Shown in pieces: positions 17,821 through 26,569 of a stretch of 64,000 nt of DNA. A program made the translations under genes and the position numbers. Source of the DNA: Streptomyces geranii (GTDB lineage: Bacteria; Actinomycetota; Actinomycetes; Streptomycetales; Streptomycetaceae); assembly GCF_002954775.1 (NCBI RefSeq), contig NZ_PJME01000029.1, positions 60,881 through 124,880 on the forward strand, read 5' to 3'. A model generated the notes under the pieces. That model did not search any database. It was not told the DNA's origin and saw nothing but the letters and a program-made list of their open reading frames with translations. How positions within the stretch are numbered: the stretch's first letter is position 1; every line of letters starts with the position of its first letter.

Positions 17821-17854
17821 CAAGAGCCCCTTGCGCTATTGCGCCAGGGGCTTG
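17821..17854. promoter_or_regulatory. Strong stem-loop in the purA upstream region
   Basis: CAAG-A-GCCCCT-T-GCGC pairs with GCGC-C-AGGGGC-TTG around a TATT loop, with only one-base mismatches or bulges. It lies 132 bp before the purA start and 30 bp before the divergent kinase-like gene. It could be a leader structure for either transcript, or an insulator. No gene ends here, so a simple terminator role is unlikely. Confidence 0.55.
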
Positions 17855-17986
17855 GTCTATTCCGGGGCATCCGGGTCCGACGGGTTGCGGCCGACGAGGG
17901 TCGCCGGTGTACGAGGCATGAGCCGACAGCTCAGTCACGTACGCCCCTGGCCTTGGACATGCCCCGCCCGGAAGGGGTGTACGCGC

Positions 17987-19270
17987 GTGCCCGCACTTGT
18001 GCTGCTCGGTGCTCAGTGGGGTGACGAAGGTAAAGGGAAGGCCACGGACCTGCTCGGCGGGTCTGTGGACTATGTGGTGCGCTACCAGGGCGGCAACAAC
18101 GCCGGCCACACGGTGGTCGTGGGCGATCAGAAGTACGCCCTGCACCTGCTCCCTTCCGGAATCCTCACACCTGAATGCACACCCGTCATCGGCAACGGCG
18201 TCGTCGTCGACCCGTCGGTCCTGTTCTCCGAGCTGAACGGGCTGAACGAGCGAGGCGTCGACACGTCCAAGCTCCTGATCAGCGGTAACGCTCACATCAT
18301 CACGCCGTACAACGTCACCGTCGACAAGGTGACGGAACGCTTCCTCGGGAAGCGGAAGATCGGGACCACCGGGCGTGGCATCGGTCCGACGTACGCCGAC
18401 AAGATCAACCGCGTCGGTATCCGCGTCCAGGACCTCTACGACGAGTCGATCCTCACCCAGAAGGTCGAGGCGGCGCTGGACGGCAAGAACCAGCTCCTGA
18501 CCAAGGTCTTCAACCGGCGGGCGATCGAGGTGGAGCAGATCGTCGAGGAGCTGCTGACCTACGCGGACCGGCTCAAGCCGTACGTCGCCGACACCGTCCT
18601 GGTCCTCAACCAGGCGCTCGACGACGACAAGGTGGTCCTCTTCGAGGGCGGCCAGGGCACGCTCCTGGACATCGACCACGGGACGTACCCCTTCGTCACG
18701 TCGTCCAACCCCACCGCGGGCGGCGCGTGCACGGGCTCGGGCGTGGGCCCGACGAAGATCAGCCGGGTCATCGGCATCCTCAAGGCGTACACGACCCGCG
18801 TCGGCGCCGGCCCCTTCCCGACCGAACTCTTCGACGCGGACGGCGACGCCCTGCGCCGCATCGGTGGCGAGCGGGGTGTGACGACCGGCCGTGACCGCCG
18901 CTGCGGCTGGTTCGACGCGGTCATCGCGCGGTACGCGACCCGGGTCAACGGCCTGACCGACTTCTTCCTCACCAAGCTCGACGTCCTGACGGGCTGGGAG
19001 GAGATCCCGGTCTGCGTGGCGTACGAGATCGACGGCAAGCGCGTCGAGGAACTCCCGTACTCCCAGACCGACTTCCACCACGCGAAGCCGATCTACGAGA
19101 ACCTCCCTGGTTGGTCCGAGGACATCACCAAGGCGAAGACCTTCGCGGACCTCCCGAAGAACGCCCAGGCGTACGTGAAGGCGCTGGAGGAGATGTCCGG
19201 GGCACCGATCTCGGCGATCGGGGTCGGGCCGGGGCGGACGGAGACGATCGAGGTCAACTCGTTCATCTAG
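17987..19270 (+). CDS. purA: Adenylosuccinate synthetase
   Basis: This is a complete 427-residue adenylosuccinate synthetase. It makes adenylosuccinate from IMP, aspartate and GTP, the first committed step to AMP. The N-terminal P-loop-like GAQWGDEGKGKATDLL carries the catalytic Asp (D13), and GGNNAGHTVV carries the catalytic His (H41). FEGGQGTLLDIDHGTYPFVT, TTGRDRRCGWFD and FFLTKLDVL are further family blocks. The GTG at 17987 gives the normal N-terminus and has GAAGGGG upstream. It is monocistronic, ending in a clear hairpin. Confidence 0.98.
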   Translation: MPALVLLGAQWGDEGKGKATDLLGGSVDYVVRYQGGNNAGHTVVVGDQKYALHLLPSGILTPECTPVIGNGVVVDPSVLFSELNGLNERGVDTSKLLISGNAHIITPYNVTVDKVTERFLGKRKIGTTGRGIGPTYADKINRVGIRVQDLYDESILTQKVEAALDGKNQLLTKVFNRRAIEVEQIVEELLTYADRLKPYVADTVLVLNQALDDDKVVLFEGGQGTLLDIDHGTYPFVTSSNPTAGGACTGSGVGPTKISRVIGILKAYTTRVGAGPFPTELFDADGDALRRIGGERGVTTGRDRRCGWFDAVIARYATRVNGLTDFFLTKLDVLTGWEEIPVCVAYEIDGKRVEELPYSQTDFHHAKPIYENLPGWSEDITKAKTFADLPKNAQAYVKALEEMSGAPISAIGVGPGRTETIEVNSFI

Positions 19271-19293
19271 GACGGAAGAACAGAAGAACGGCT

Positions 19294-19324
19294 GAGGGGC
19301 ACCCTGTCCTGCGGGGTGCCCCTC
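19294..19324. terminator. Hairpin terminator after purA
   Basis: GAGGGGCACCC pairs perfectly with GGGTGCCCCTC (11 bp, 9-nt loop) 24 bp after the purA stop. It also lies just beyond the convergent Uma2-like gene, so it can serve both strands. Confidence 0.85.
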
Positions 19325-19346
19325 GGGCGTTCGGTCGTCTTCGGGG

Positions 19347-19952
19347 TCAGTCCTCGTCCGGAGGGGCCTGGAACCCCGCGGTGTCGAGTTCGCAGCCGAA
19401 GGGGTCGGGGATGTAGAGCTTCTCGCCGAACGGCTTGGTGAGCCGGGACTTGTAGCCGTGCTCGTACGGGTCCAGGTGCAGGCTGGCCTCTTCCTCCTGC
19501 ATGTCGAGGACCAGGTAGACGGGGACGCCCGCCTTCCCGTAGACCTCGACCTTGTCGGTCAGGTCGTCGATCCGGGTGGAGGGGGAGGTCAGCTCGGCGA
19601 CGAAGGAGAGACCTTCGCCGTCGAGGCGGTTGCTGTCGGTCTCCAGCGTCCGCTCGTGCGCGGCGTAGATGTCCGGTCCGTAGGCACGCTCGACGCCGGG
19701 GAAGACGAACAGAAGGGGTGACGAATCGATGAGGTGGCCTTCGGGGAGGAAGTCCTCAAGCTGTCGGCGCACCAGTTTCATGACGCGGGAGTAGTACCCC
19801 TTCGACCACGGCGACACGACGATCTTCCCCTCGATGATCTCGGCCCTGTAGCCGTCCGGCAGGCCGAGCTGGTCGAGGGCGTCCAGCAAGCCCTCGAAGC
19901 TGGGGGACTCCGTGCCGCGTATCGTGATCGGTCGCTCTGTCATCAACGTCAT
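19347..19952 (-). CDS. Uma2-family (PD-(D/E)XK nuclease-like) protein
   Basis: This 201-residue protein is of the Uma2/DUF820 family, which adopts a restriction-endonuclease-like fold. It shows the family order: GYRAEIIEGKIVVSPW near residue 34, GVERAYGPDIYAAHE with the core Asp near residue 90, FVAELTSPST supplying the E of the active-site motif, and DKVEVYGKAGVPVYLVLD. The catalytic pattern therefore looks intact. ATG at 19952 has AGGAGAAGG 7 nt upstream. Many Streptomyces carry numerous solitary copies whose biological role is unknown. It converges on purA. Confidence 0.85.
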   Translation of the reverse strand: MTLMTERPITIRGTESPSFEGLLDALDQLGLPDGYRAEIIEGKIVVSPWSKGYYSRVMKLVRRQLEDFLPEGHLIDSSPLLFVFPGVERAYGPDIYAAHERTLETDSNRLDGEGLSFVAELTSPSTRIDDLTDKVEVYGKAGVPVYLVLDMQEEEASLHLDPYEHGYKSRLTKPFGEKLYIPDPFGCELDTAGFQAPPDED

Positions 19953-20048
19953 GATGCGCCCTTCTCCTGAGACAGGCCAGCTGCCACTCAGCGTAGTCAC
20001 GCGCACACTGAGCGGCAGCCATTCCTCCCGATCTCTCAGGGCCTCACC

Positions 20049-22037
20049 TCACTTGGTGAAGATGAAGTACTTCCAACCCCCGTGCGTCGTCGTGTTCACG
20101 TTGTCCCCCGATGCCCCGTCGATGTACGACGAGCGGATGCGGAAGCGGTAGCCGATGTCGTGCGTGCCGCCCAACTCGACGCGGGAGACGCCCGCCGAGT
20201 CGAGGGCGAAGTACTGCGAGCCGCCGTCGTACCAGGCGCCCTCGTAGAAGTACTCGATCTGCAGGCGCTGTTCGCGGTTCGGGTACGCCGTCATGGACGT
20301 CGTGAACAGCGGGTTCGTCGCCTGGTGGAAGTAGGCGTAGGTCTGGCCGTACGCCTGCTGGTTCTTGTACTGGCGGCTGATCGTCGTCGACACCTTGACC
20401 CTGGTGTAGACCGTGCTGGCCACCGACTTGGGCGCGTAGCGGGCGTCGCCCGTGAAACGGGCCGTCAGGCGGGTGTCGCGGGTGAGCTTGTACGTGGCCG
20501 CGAAGTCGCCGTTGGCGTTCACCGTGCCGGCCTTGACCAGCTTGTTGGGCGCCGAGCCGTACGGGTCGGCCCAGATCTCGACCTTGCGGTTCTTGTACGT
20601 CTTGCCGAGGTGCGCCGTGAACTTGACGCTCTTCGCGTAGTCGTACGTCTTCTTGTTGTTGGAGAGGCTGATCGTCGTCGCCGCGCGTGAGACGTCCACC
20701 GCGTCCGAGCCCGACGAAGCCAGGTGGTTCGCGTCGCCCGCGTACGACAGCGTGTACGTCACCCTGCCGCCGGCCGGCGGGCTGTTGGTGAAGGTGAACG
20801 TGCCGTTCGACGCGACCGTGGCCGTGCCGATCTTGCGGCCGTTCGGGGTCTCCAGGTCCTTGCGGGTGATCGTCAGCTTGCTGCCTGCGGGCACCTTCAC
20901 CTTGCTGGTGATCTTGCCCGTCACCGTCAGCTTCTTCGCCCGCGCGGACTTGGTGGGCGCGCTGACGGAGACGGCCGTGACCGCCTTCGTCGGGGTGTTC
21001 AGGACGCGCAGGTCGTACCTGCTGTCCCCGGCGGACGTCACCGCGAACAGCCGGGACCGGTCCGGTGCCCAGCCGAGGCCGGCGGCGGCGAGCCTGCCCG
21101 TGCTGCCGTCGCCGATGAAGTCGTAGTCCCGGACGGAGGTCGTGCCGCCCGGCTTGTAGACGTTCAGGCCCTGGCCGTACGTCGTGTCGTTGCCAGCCGC
21201 GACCGTGCCGTCGGGGGCGACGGCCACCGCGTTGGCGTACCCCTGGGTGTTGGCGTACTTGCCGGCCGCCGTGAGGTCGGCGGTCTTGTACACCACGTGG
21301 TTGTACGGGGTCTGGGCGGCGACGACGACCCGCTGGCCGTCCGGCGTGACCGCGAGGTCCTTCAGCTGCTCGCCCGCGACGGTCGTGCGCGCGGTGGCGG
21401 TCGGGGTGCCCGACGAGACGTCGTACACGCCGAGTTCGGTCGAACTGCGGCGCGGCAGGCCGGCCACCAGCGTGTTCGAGCCCGGCGCCGCGTCCAGCAG
21501 CGGAGCGGCGGTCCAGGGCTTCGCGGCGTCGCCGTCGAGGGTGACCTTGTGCTCCGGGTCGGTCAGGTCGACGGAGCCGATGTTGCCGGTGCCGAGGTCG
21601 CCGTAGCCGAACCACAGCTTGCCGCCCGCGAGGGCCACGGACTGCGGGTTCACGTCCCCCGTGGGGTACTGCGCCGACACCGTGGTCGTGGCGGTGTCGA
21701 CGGCGACGATCGCGTCGGCGGTTCCGCCCAGGTTGTCGGGCACGGCGGCGTAGAGGGTGCCCGAGTCGGCGGACAGCTCCAGGCCCCGGACACCGCGCAG
21801 GTTGGAGATCTCCCTGACGAAGTTGCCCCGGAAGTCCGTGGCGACGATCCGGTCGCTGTCCGGATCGCTGACGAAGACCCGCTGGTGGACGCCGTCCACG
21901 ACGATGTCGCCGAAGGAGACGATGCCCAGGTCCCGCTGGTCGTCCGCCATGGCGGTGCCCGCGACGCCGGTCGTGAGCGCGACGGAACCGAATGTGAGTG
22001 CGACCGCGAGCGCGGTCGACAGAGTGCGTCTGTGCAC
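20049..22037 (-). CDS. Secreted beta-propeller protein with Ig-like repeats
   Basis: This is an extracellular protein of about 662 residues. The signal peptide begins at GTG 22037 (basic HRRTLS, hydrophobic TALAVALTFGSVALTTG) and is probably cleaved after the AMA of GTAMADDQ. Residues 40-350 look like a YncE/lactonase-type propeller, with repeated VFVSDPDSDRIVATD and GLELSADSGTLYAAV units. Residues 350-560 hold two Ig-like repeats of the bacterial surface type (KSARAKKLTVTGKIT, then TTISLSNNKKTYDYAKSV). The C-terminus has an aromatic-rich tail. GTG 22037 is preferred because 22127 adds a Pro-rich stretch before the signal. No enzymatic motif is seen. Confidence 0.8.
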   Translation of the reverse strand: MHRRTLSTALAVALTFGSVALTTGVAGTAMADDQRDLGIVSFGDIVVDGVHQRVFVSDPDSDRIVATDFRGNFVREISNLRGVRGLELSADSGTLYAAVPDNLGGTADAIVAVDTATTTVSAQYPTGDVNPQSVALAGGKLWFGYGDLGTGNIGSVDLTDPEHKVTLDGDAAKPWTAAPLLDAAPGSNTLVAGLPRRSSTELGVYDVSSGTPTATARTTVAGEQLKDLAVTPDGQRVVVAAQTPYNHVVYKTADLTAAGKYANTQGYANAVAVAPDGTVAAGNDTTYGQGLNVYKPGGTTSVRDYDFIGDGSTGRLAAAGLGWAPDRSRLFAVTSAGDSRYDLRVLNTPTKAVTAVSVSAPTKSARAKKLTVTGKITSKVKVPAGSKLTITRKDLETPNGRKIGTATVASNGTFTFTNSPPAGGRVTYTLSYAGDANHLASSGSDAVDVSRAATTISLSNNKKTYDYAKSVKFTAHLGKTYKNRKVEIWADPYGSAPNKLVKAGTVNANGDFAATYKLTRDTRLTARFTGDARYAPKSVASTVYTRVKVSTTISRQYKNQQAYGQTYAYFHQATNPLFTTSMTAYPNREQRLQIEYFYEGAWYDGGSQYFALDSAGVSRVELGGTHDIGYRFRIRSSYIDGASGDNVNTTTHGGWKYFIFTK

Positions 22038-22141
22038 GGTGATTTCGAACCCCCCGGTACGAAAGCGCCCCGAGAGCGGGGCCGCCCGGCTCCTGTGTGG
22101 AGCTGGTGAAGGAAGAGAGTAGGTCACCGCACTGACAACAG

Positions 22142-22159
22142 GTTCACAGGGGGTTAACG
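22142..22159 (+). promoter_or_regulatory. PHO-box-like direct repeat
   Basis: GTTCACA and GTTAACG occur 11 nt apart (start to start), matching the GTTCACC direct-repeat units bound by PhoP in Streptomyces. They lie 142 bp before the 5'-nucleotidase start and 105 bp before the divergent secreted-protein start. Confidence 0.5.
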
Positions 22160-22300
22160 GTGCTCCTGGGAACGGTGCTTATCGCTGGAATTGGCCGGGA
22201 CATGGGCTGTCATGGCCTGTTCTTGGTTCAAGGAGGCCCTGCGCACGGCCACGCTCTACGCGTGTAGCAATCAACTGCTCAGGAGCCCGGGAGTCCTCGC

Positions 22301-24130
22301 ATGCCCATCTCGCCCATGAACCGCCGTGAGTTCGTGCAGAAGTCGGCCGTCACCGGCGCGGCCGTCGCCGTCGCGGGAGCGGCCGGTACCGGCACCGCCG
22401 AGGCCGCCCAGCCCGGGCCCGCCGGGCACAAGCCCCCCAAGTGCCCGAAGACCTGGACGTTCTCCATCCTGGGCACCACCGACCTGCACAGCCATGTCTT
22501 CGACTGGGACTACTACCTGGACAAGGCCTATTCCGACGCGAAGGGCAACTCCGTCGGTGTCGCCCGGGTCGCCACCCTCATCAAGCAGCAGCGGAAGGCG
22601 AAGGGGGAGGAGCACGTCCTGCTCGTCGACGCCGGCGACATCATCCAGGGCACCTCCCTCGCCTACTACTTCGCGCGCGTGCAGTCCATCACCGACAAGG
22701 GCGGCCCGAAGCACCCGATGGCCGTCGCGATGAACCACATGCGGTACGACGCCGCCGCCCTCGGCAACCACGAGTTCAACTACGGCATCGAGCTGCTCAG
22801 GAAGTTCGAGAGCCAGTGCCGCTTCCCACTGCTCGGCGCCAACGCGCTGGACGCGAAGACGCTGAAGCCCGCCTTCCAGCCGTACACCGTGAAGCACATC
22901 CGGGTGCCGGGCGCCCCCGACATCAAGGTCGGCATCCTCGGCCTCACCAACCCGGGCATCGCCATCTGGGACAAGGACAACGTCGGCGGCAAGATGGTCT
23001 TCCCGGGGCTGGTCGAGCAGGCGAAGAAGTACGTGCCCCGGCTGCGCGCGCTCGGCTGCGACGTCGTCTTCCTCACCGACCACTCCGGGCTCGACGGTTC
23101 CTCGTCCTACGGCGACTCGCTGCCGTACGTCGAGAACGCCTCGAACCTCGTCGCCCAGCAGGTCCCCGGCATCGACGCCATCCTGGTCGGCCACACCCAC
23201 GTCGAGGTGCCCTCGTACACCGTGAAGAACGACGAGACCGGCGCGGACGTCCTCCTCTCCGAGCCGTACTGCTGGGGCTACCGGCTCAGCGTCTTCGACT
23301 TCGAGCTGGAACTCGTGCGCGGGCAGTGGAAGGTCACCAAGAAGACCGCGCAGACCCTCAACCCCAGCACGGTGGACGAGGACCCGGAGATCAGGAAGCT
23401 CCTGGAGGCCGACCACGAGCTGGTCGTGAAGTACGTCAACACGGCCGTGGGCACCTGCACTCAGGATCTCTCCGCCGCCGAGTCCTGCTGGAAGGACGTC
23501 CCGATCATGGACTTCATCCACCAGGTGCAGATGGACACGGTCAAGGCGGGGTTGTCAGCCTCCGATGCGGCCCTGCCGCTCATCTCCGTCGCCGCGCCCT
23601 TCTCGCGTACGGCCGACATCCCGGCCGGCAGCGTCACCATCAAGGACATCGCCGGGCTCTACATCTACGACAACACGCTGTACGGCAAGAAGTTGACGGG
23701 TGCTCAGCTGAAGGACTATCTGGAGTTCGCGGCGAAGTACTACCACCAGGTGCCATCCGGTACGGCAGTTGACACGGCCACCCTCACCAACGCCAACAGC
23801 TTCTGGGACTACATGTACGACACCGCCGCCGGGGTCGACTACGAGATCGACATCGCGGCGGCGGAGGGTTCGCGGATCAAGAACCTTTCGTACCAGGGCA
23901 GTTCGGTCGCCGACGACCAGGTCTTCGTCGTCGCGGTGAACAACTACCGTGCCAACGGCGGCAGCGGCTACCCGCACATCGCCACCGCCGACATCGCGTA
24001 CAGCTCCACCAACGAGATACGTCAGCTGATGATCGACTACGTGACGTCGAAGGGGAGCCTGAACCCCGCCGACTTCGCCGTCACCAACTGGAAGCTGACG
24101 CAGGGCGGGACGGCGGTGTTCACCGGCTGA
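22301..24130 (+). CDS. Tat-exported 5'-nucleotidase / 2',3'-cyclic phosphodiesterase (UshA-like)
   Basis: This 609-residue secreted phosphoesterase begins with a twin-arginine signal (MNRREFVQKSAVTGAAVAVA). The metallophosphatase domain has the five blocks TTDLHSHVF, LVDAGDIIQG, GNHEFNYG, TDHSGLD and VGHTHVE, all with metal ligands intact. The C-terminal 5'-nucleotidase domain (about residues 380-600) includes AAPFSRTADIPAGSVTIKD and the substrate stacking segment VAVNNYRANGGSGYP. It would release phosphate from nucleotides outside the membrane. The GGGAG upstream supports the ATG at 22301; ATG 22316 is also possible. A PHO-box-like repeat upstream suggests phosphate control. Confidence 0.93.
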   Translation: MPISPMNRREFVQKSAVTGAAVAVAGAAGTGTAEAAQPGPAGHKPPKCPKTWTFSILGTTDLHSHVFDWDYYLDKAYSDAKGNSVGVARVATLIKQQRKAKGEEHVLLVDAGDIIQGTSLAYYFARVQSITDKGGPKHPMAVAMNHMRYDAAALGNHEFNYGIELLRKFESQCRFPLLGANALDAKTLKPAFQPYTVKHIRVPGAPDIKVGILGLTNPGIAIWDKDNVGGKMVFPGLVEQAKKYVPRLRALGCDVVFLTDHSGLDGSSSYGDSLPYVENASNLVAQQVPGIDAILVGHTHVEVPSYTVKNDETGADVLLSEPYCWGYRLSVFDFELELVRGQWKVTKKTAQTLNPSTVDEDPEIRKLLEADHELVVKYVNTAVGTCTQDLSAAESCWKDVPIMDFIHQVQMDTVKAGLSASDAALPLISVAAPFSRTADIPAGSVTIKDIAGLYIYDNTLYGKKLTGAQLKDYLEFAAKYYHQVPSGTAVDTATLTNANSFWDYMYDTAAGVDYEIDIAAAEGSRIKNLSYQGSSVADDQVFVVAVNNYRANGGSGYPHIATADIAYSSTNEIRQLMIDYVTSKGSLNPADFAVTNWKLTQGGTAVFTG

Positions 24131-24136
24131 CCCTTC

Positions 24137-24190
24137 CGTCTCTGCCTATCTCTGTCTGCCTGTCTCTGCCTGTCTCTGTCTGTCTCTGCC
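24137..24190. repeat. CT-rich microsatellite (TGTCTCTGCC-type)
   Basis: Irregular tandem copies of CTGTCTCTGCC and CTGTCTGTCTCTGCC fill the whole 59-bp gap between the convergent nucleotidase and LAxTG-protein genes. The composition is strongly strand-asymmetric. No hairpin terminator is visible here. Confidence 0.75.
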
Positions 24191-25431
24191 TACGCGCGGC
24201 GGCGCAGCCGGACGTAGGCGGCCAGGGAGCCGCCCGCGAAGACCAGCGCGGCGCCGCCGACGGACAGCGCGAGCGTGCCGCCGTCGCCGCCGGTGCTCGC
24301 CAACTCCGTACCCGTGGTGGGTGTGGGGGTGGCGGGCGCCGTGGTGGGCGTGGCGGTTGGTGTCGCGGAGGCGGAGGCGGAGGCCGACGGTGTCGAGGTC
24401 GGGGTCGGGTCTGTGGTCCGGGTCGGGCTCGGGGACGCCGACTGGCCGCCGGTCACGGTGACCTGGACGGACATGGCACCGACGTACGTGCCCCGGAACG
24501 GGACCGACCCCTCGTTGACGATGACGCTCTGGGTGAGGACGGACTTGCCGAGCGGGGCGCCGTCCTTCCAAGTGACCCGTACCGGGACCGAGTTGGTGCT
24601 GCCCACCGGGAGCGTGTGGTCGCGCTTGCCCAGATAGTGGCCGACCCGGCCCGGATCGTCGGCGGCCACCGGCGGCAGGGTGACCCAGGCGCCGTCCCGC
24701 CGCACCTGCACGGTCGCGTCCTTGTCGGTGAACAGGACGCTGTTGAGGTTGACGTACTCGGAGGGCGTCGGGTTGGTGACCGTCGCCCTGAACTCGACCG
24801 GCACCCCGCGCACGACCGTCGCGAGCACGCCGGTGAGGGCGGCGGACAGGCCCTGGACCGGGATCGTACGGACGTCACGCGCCTGGAGGACCCACGAACC
24901 GTCGGCCGCCCCGACGGACGACGTCAACTGGACTGTTCTCGCACCGCCGTTGCTGTCGCCGTTGTGCGGTTCGCCCATGGGCAGCCCGAGGCGCAGGTGG
25001 AGGACCCGGTTCTCGCCCGGGCCGAGCGTGATGGTGATCGGCAGCGCGCCCTGGAACGAGCCGCCGCTGTACTCCATCGCCACCTGCTCCCAGGCCCCGG
25101 CGTCCGTGCGGTAGTACATCGCCAGGCCGTTCTTCGGCAGGCCGGCGCCGGCGTCCGCGACCAGGTTGAGGAAGAGCTTCTGGGTCTCGGTGGCGGAGGT
25201 GTTGGTGATCTTCTCGGTGAACTCCACCGGCTGCCCCGCCAGACCCACGGCGGCGGGCCCGTCGACGGAGAGCGTGGTGTCGCAGCAGGTCTGCGAGGGC
25301 CCGGCCGACGGGGTGGTCGGCGCCCCCGGCTCGGCCATGGCGGCGGGCGCGACGGCGACCGCGCCCAGCGACAGCAGCAGACCGGCCGCGCCCAAGGTCA
25401 GTGGACGGCCTGCACGAACGGTGCGAAACAT
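24190..25431 (-). CDS. Sortase-anchored surface protein (LAxTG motif)
   Basis: This is a 413-residue cell-surface protein. The N-terminal signal peptide is LTLGAAGLLLSLGAVAVAP. The C-terminal cell-wall sorting signal is the pentapeptide LASTG, followed by a hydrophobic helix (LALSVGGAALVFAGGSLAAY) and the basic tail VRLRRRA. LAxTG is the motif used by class E sortases of actinobacteria. A low-complexity Ser/Thr/Pro/Ala spacer (about residues 325-370) would span the wall. The two central regions look like beta-sandwich repeats (VEFTEKITNTSATETQK, VEFRATVTNPTPSEY). No sortase gene is nearby. Adhesion or display is inferred only from the architecture. Confidence 0.85.
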   Translation of the reverse strand: MFRTVRAGRPLTLGAAGLLLSLGAVAVAPAAMAEPGAPTTPSAGPSQTCCDTTLSVDGPAAVGLAGQPVEFTEKITNTSATETQKLFLNLVADAGAGLPKNGLAMYYRTDAGAWEQVAMEYSGGSFQGALPITITLGPGENRVLHLRLGLPMGEPHNGDSNGGARTVQLTSSVGAADGSWVLQARDVRTIPVQGLSAALTGVLATVVRGVPVEFRATVTNPTPSEYVNLNSVLFTDKDATVQVRRDGAWVTLPPVAADDPGRVGHYLGKRDHTLPVGSTNSVPVRVTWKDGAPLGKSVLTQSVIVNEGSVPFRGTYVGAMSVQVTVTGGQSASPSPTRTTDPTPTSTPSASASASATPTATPTTAPATPTPTTGTELASTGGDGGTLALSVGGAALVFAGGSLAAYVRLRRRA

Positions 25432-25568
25432 GAATCCCCCCGGATTCGCTGGTTGTGCTTGTAAGACGGTGTGGCGACCGGATGGTTGTGGGGTGAATGG
25501 ACCTTTTATCCGGACCCCGCGAGTCCGTCACCAGCGGCTACTCCCCGACGCCTTCCGAACCCACTAAA

Positions 25569-25584
25569 GAAACGCTTGCGTTTC
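25569..25584. promoter_or_regulatory. Palindrome 1 upstream of EamA-like gene (probable operator)
   Basis: GAAACGC-TT-GCGTTTC has perfect 7-bp arms. It covers the predicted -35 element TTGCGT (25576-25581). Confidence 0.65.
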
Positions 25585-25604
25585 GATCGTGATCGTCGTA
25601 GCTT
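25576..25604 (+). promoter_or_regulatory. Predicted sigma-70-type promoter of the EamA-like gene
   Basis: TTGCGT and TAGCTT are separated by exactly 17 bp. This is the best match to housekeeping promoter elements upstream of the transporter and lies between two operator-like palindromes. Confidence 0.5.
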
Positions 25605-25609
25605 GTCGG

Positions 25610-25626
25610 TACGAAACCGTTTCGTA
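25610..25626. promoter_or_regulatory. Palindrome 2 upstream of EamA-like gene (probable operator)
   Basis: TACGAAAC-C-GTTTCGTA is a perfect palindrome with 8-bp arms, located at the predicted transcription start. It shares the GAAAC/GTTTC core with palindrome 1, as expected for a TetR-type repressor binding twice. Confidence 0.7.
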
Positions 25627-25647
25627 TCGATGGAAGGGCTGGCGACG

Positions 25648-26553
25648 ATGAACTCTCCGGTGCTGCTGGCCCTCGCCCTCTCCCTCGTCTCCGCGCTCTG
25701 CTACGCCACGGCCGCCGTGGTCCAGGAGCGCACGGCGGCCGGAACGCCGGGGCTGCGCGGCGCGCTCGTCCGGCCCTCGTGGTGGTGGGCGGTGCTCCTC
25801 AACGCGGCGGGCGCCCTGCTGCACGTGGTCGCCCTGCGCTACGGCCCCCTGAGCCTGGTGCAGCCGCTCGGCGTACTGACCCTGGTGGTCGCGGTGCCCC
25901 TCGGCTCGCTGGTGGCCCGCCGCCGCACCTCGGGCACGCAGTGGCGCGGCATGGCCCTCACCCTCGCGGGCCTGACCGCCCTCCTGACGGTCACCGCCTC
26001 GGGCGGTACGTCGGACAGCGCGCTCGGCACGAACGAGGTCCTGCTGGTCGCACTGGCCGCGGCGGCGGTCGTCGCGGTGCTGGTGAGCATCGCCGCGGGC
26101 CGCTCGCCCCGCGCGGGCCTCGCCTACGCGACGGCCTCCGGCATCGCCTCCGCGGTCGGCTCGACGCTGGCCCAGAAACTGGCGGTGGACCCGACGCTGT
26201 CGTGGAGCGCGGCGACGGCAGCGGTCCTGACGGTGGCCTTCGCGGCGGGCGGCCTGCTCCTGGCGCAGAAGGCGTACGGCAGCGGCCTCGGCGGCCCCCT
26301 GGCCACCCTCACCCTGGTGAACCCGGTCACGGCAGCGGCCATCGGCGTCACGCTGCTGGGCGAGGGCTTCCAGTACGGGGGGACCGGCGCCGCCCTCGCG
26401 ATCGCGGGCGCGCTGGCGGCGTCCCGGGGCGTGGTGCTGCTGAGCGCCCCCCAGCGCCAGGAGCCCGCACCCGAGCCCGGCCCGGAGGCGAGGGTGTCCC
26501 GCTTCCCCCGCCCCACCCCCCGAATCCTGACCGGCGCGAGCCGAGCGGCCTGA
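25648..26553 (+). CDS. EamA/DMT-type membrane transporter
   Basis: This 301-residue membrane protein has about nine to ten short helices. It belongs to the DMT (drug/metabolite) group, close to small-molecule exporters of the EamA or magnesium-transporter-like type (LALALSLVSALCYATAAVVQ, then YGPLSLVQPLGVLTLVVAVP). Its two halves are similar, as expected of the family. The C-terminal tail is Pro/Arg-rich and cytoplasmic. ATG 25648 has GGAAGGG at 11 nt; ATG 25630 is an alternative. Two palindromes flank its predicted promoter, suggesting tight repression by a regulator encoded elsewhere. The substrate is unknown. The GNAT gene follows after 16 bp. Confidence 0.8.
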   Translation: MNSPVLLALALSLVSALCYATAAVVQERTAAGTPGLRGALVRPSWWWAVLLNAAGALLHVVALRYGPLSLVQPLGVLTLVVAVPLGSLVARRRTSGTQWRGMALTLAGLTALLTVTASGGTSDSALGTNEVLLVALAAAAVVAVLVSIAAGRSPRAGLAYATASGIASAVGSTLAQKLAVDPTLSWSAATAAVLTVAFAAGGLLLAQKAYGSGLGGPLATLTLVNPVTAAAIGVTLLGEGFQYGGTGAALAIAGALAASRGVVLLSAPQRQEPAPEPGPEARVSRFPRPTPRILTGASRAA

Positions 26554-26569
26554 CCCCCCCCCAAGAAAG

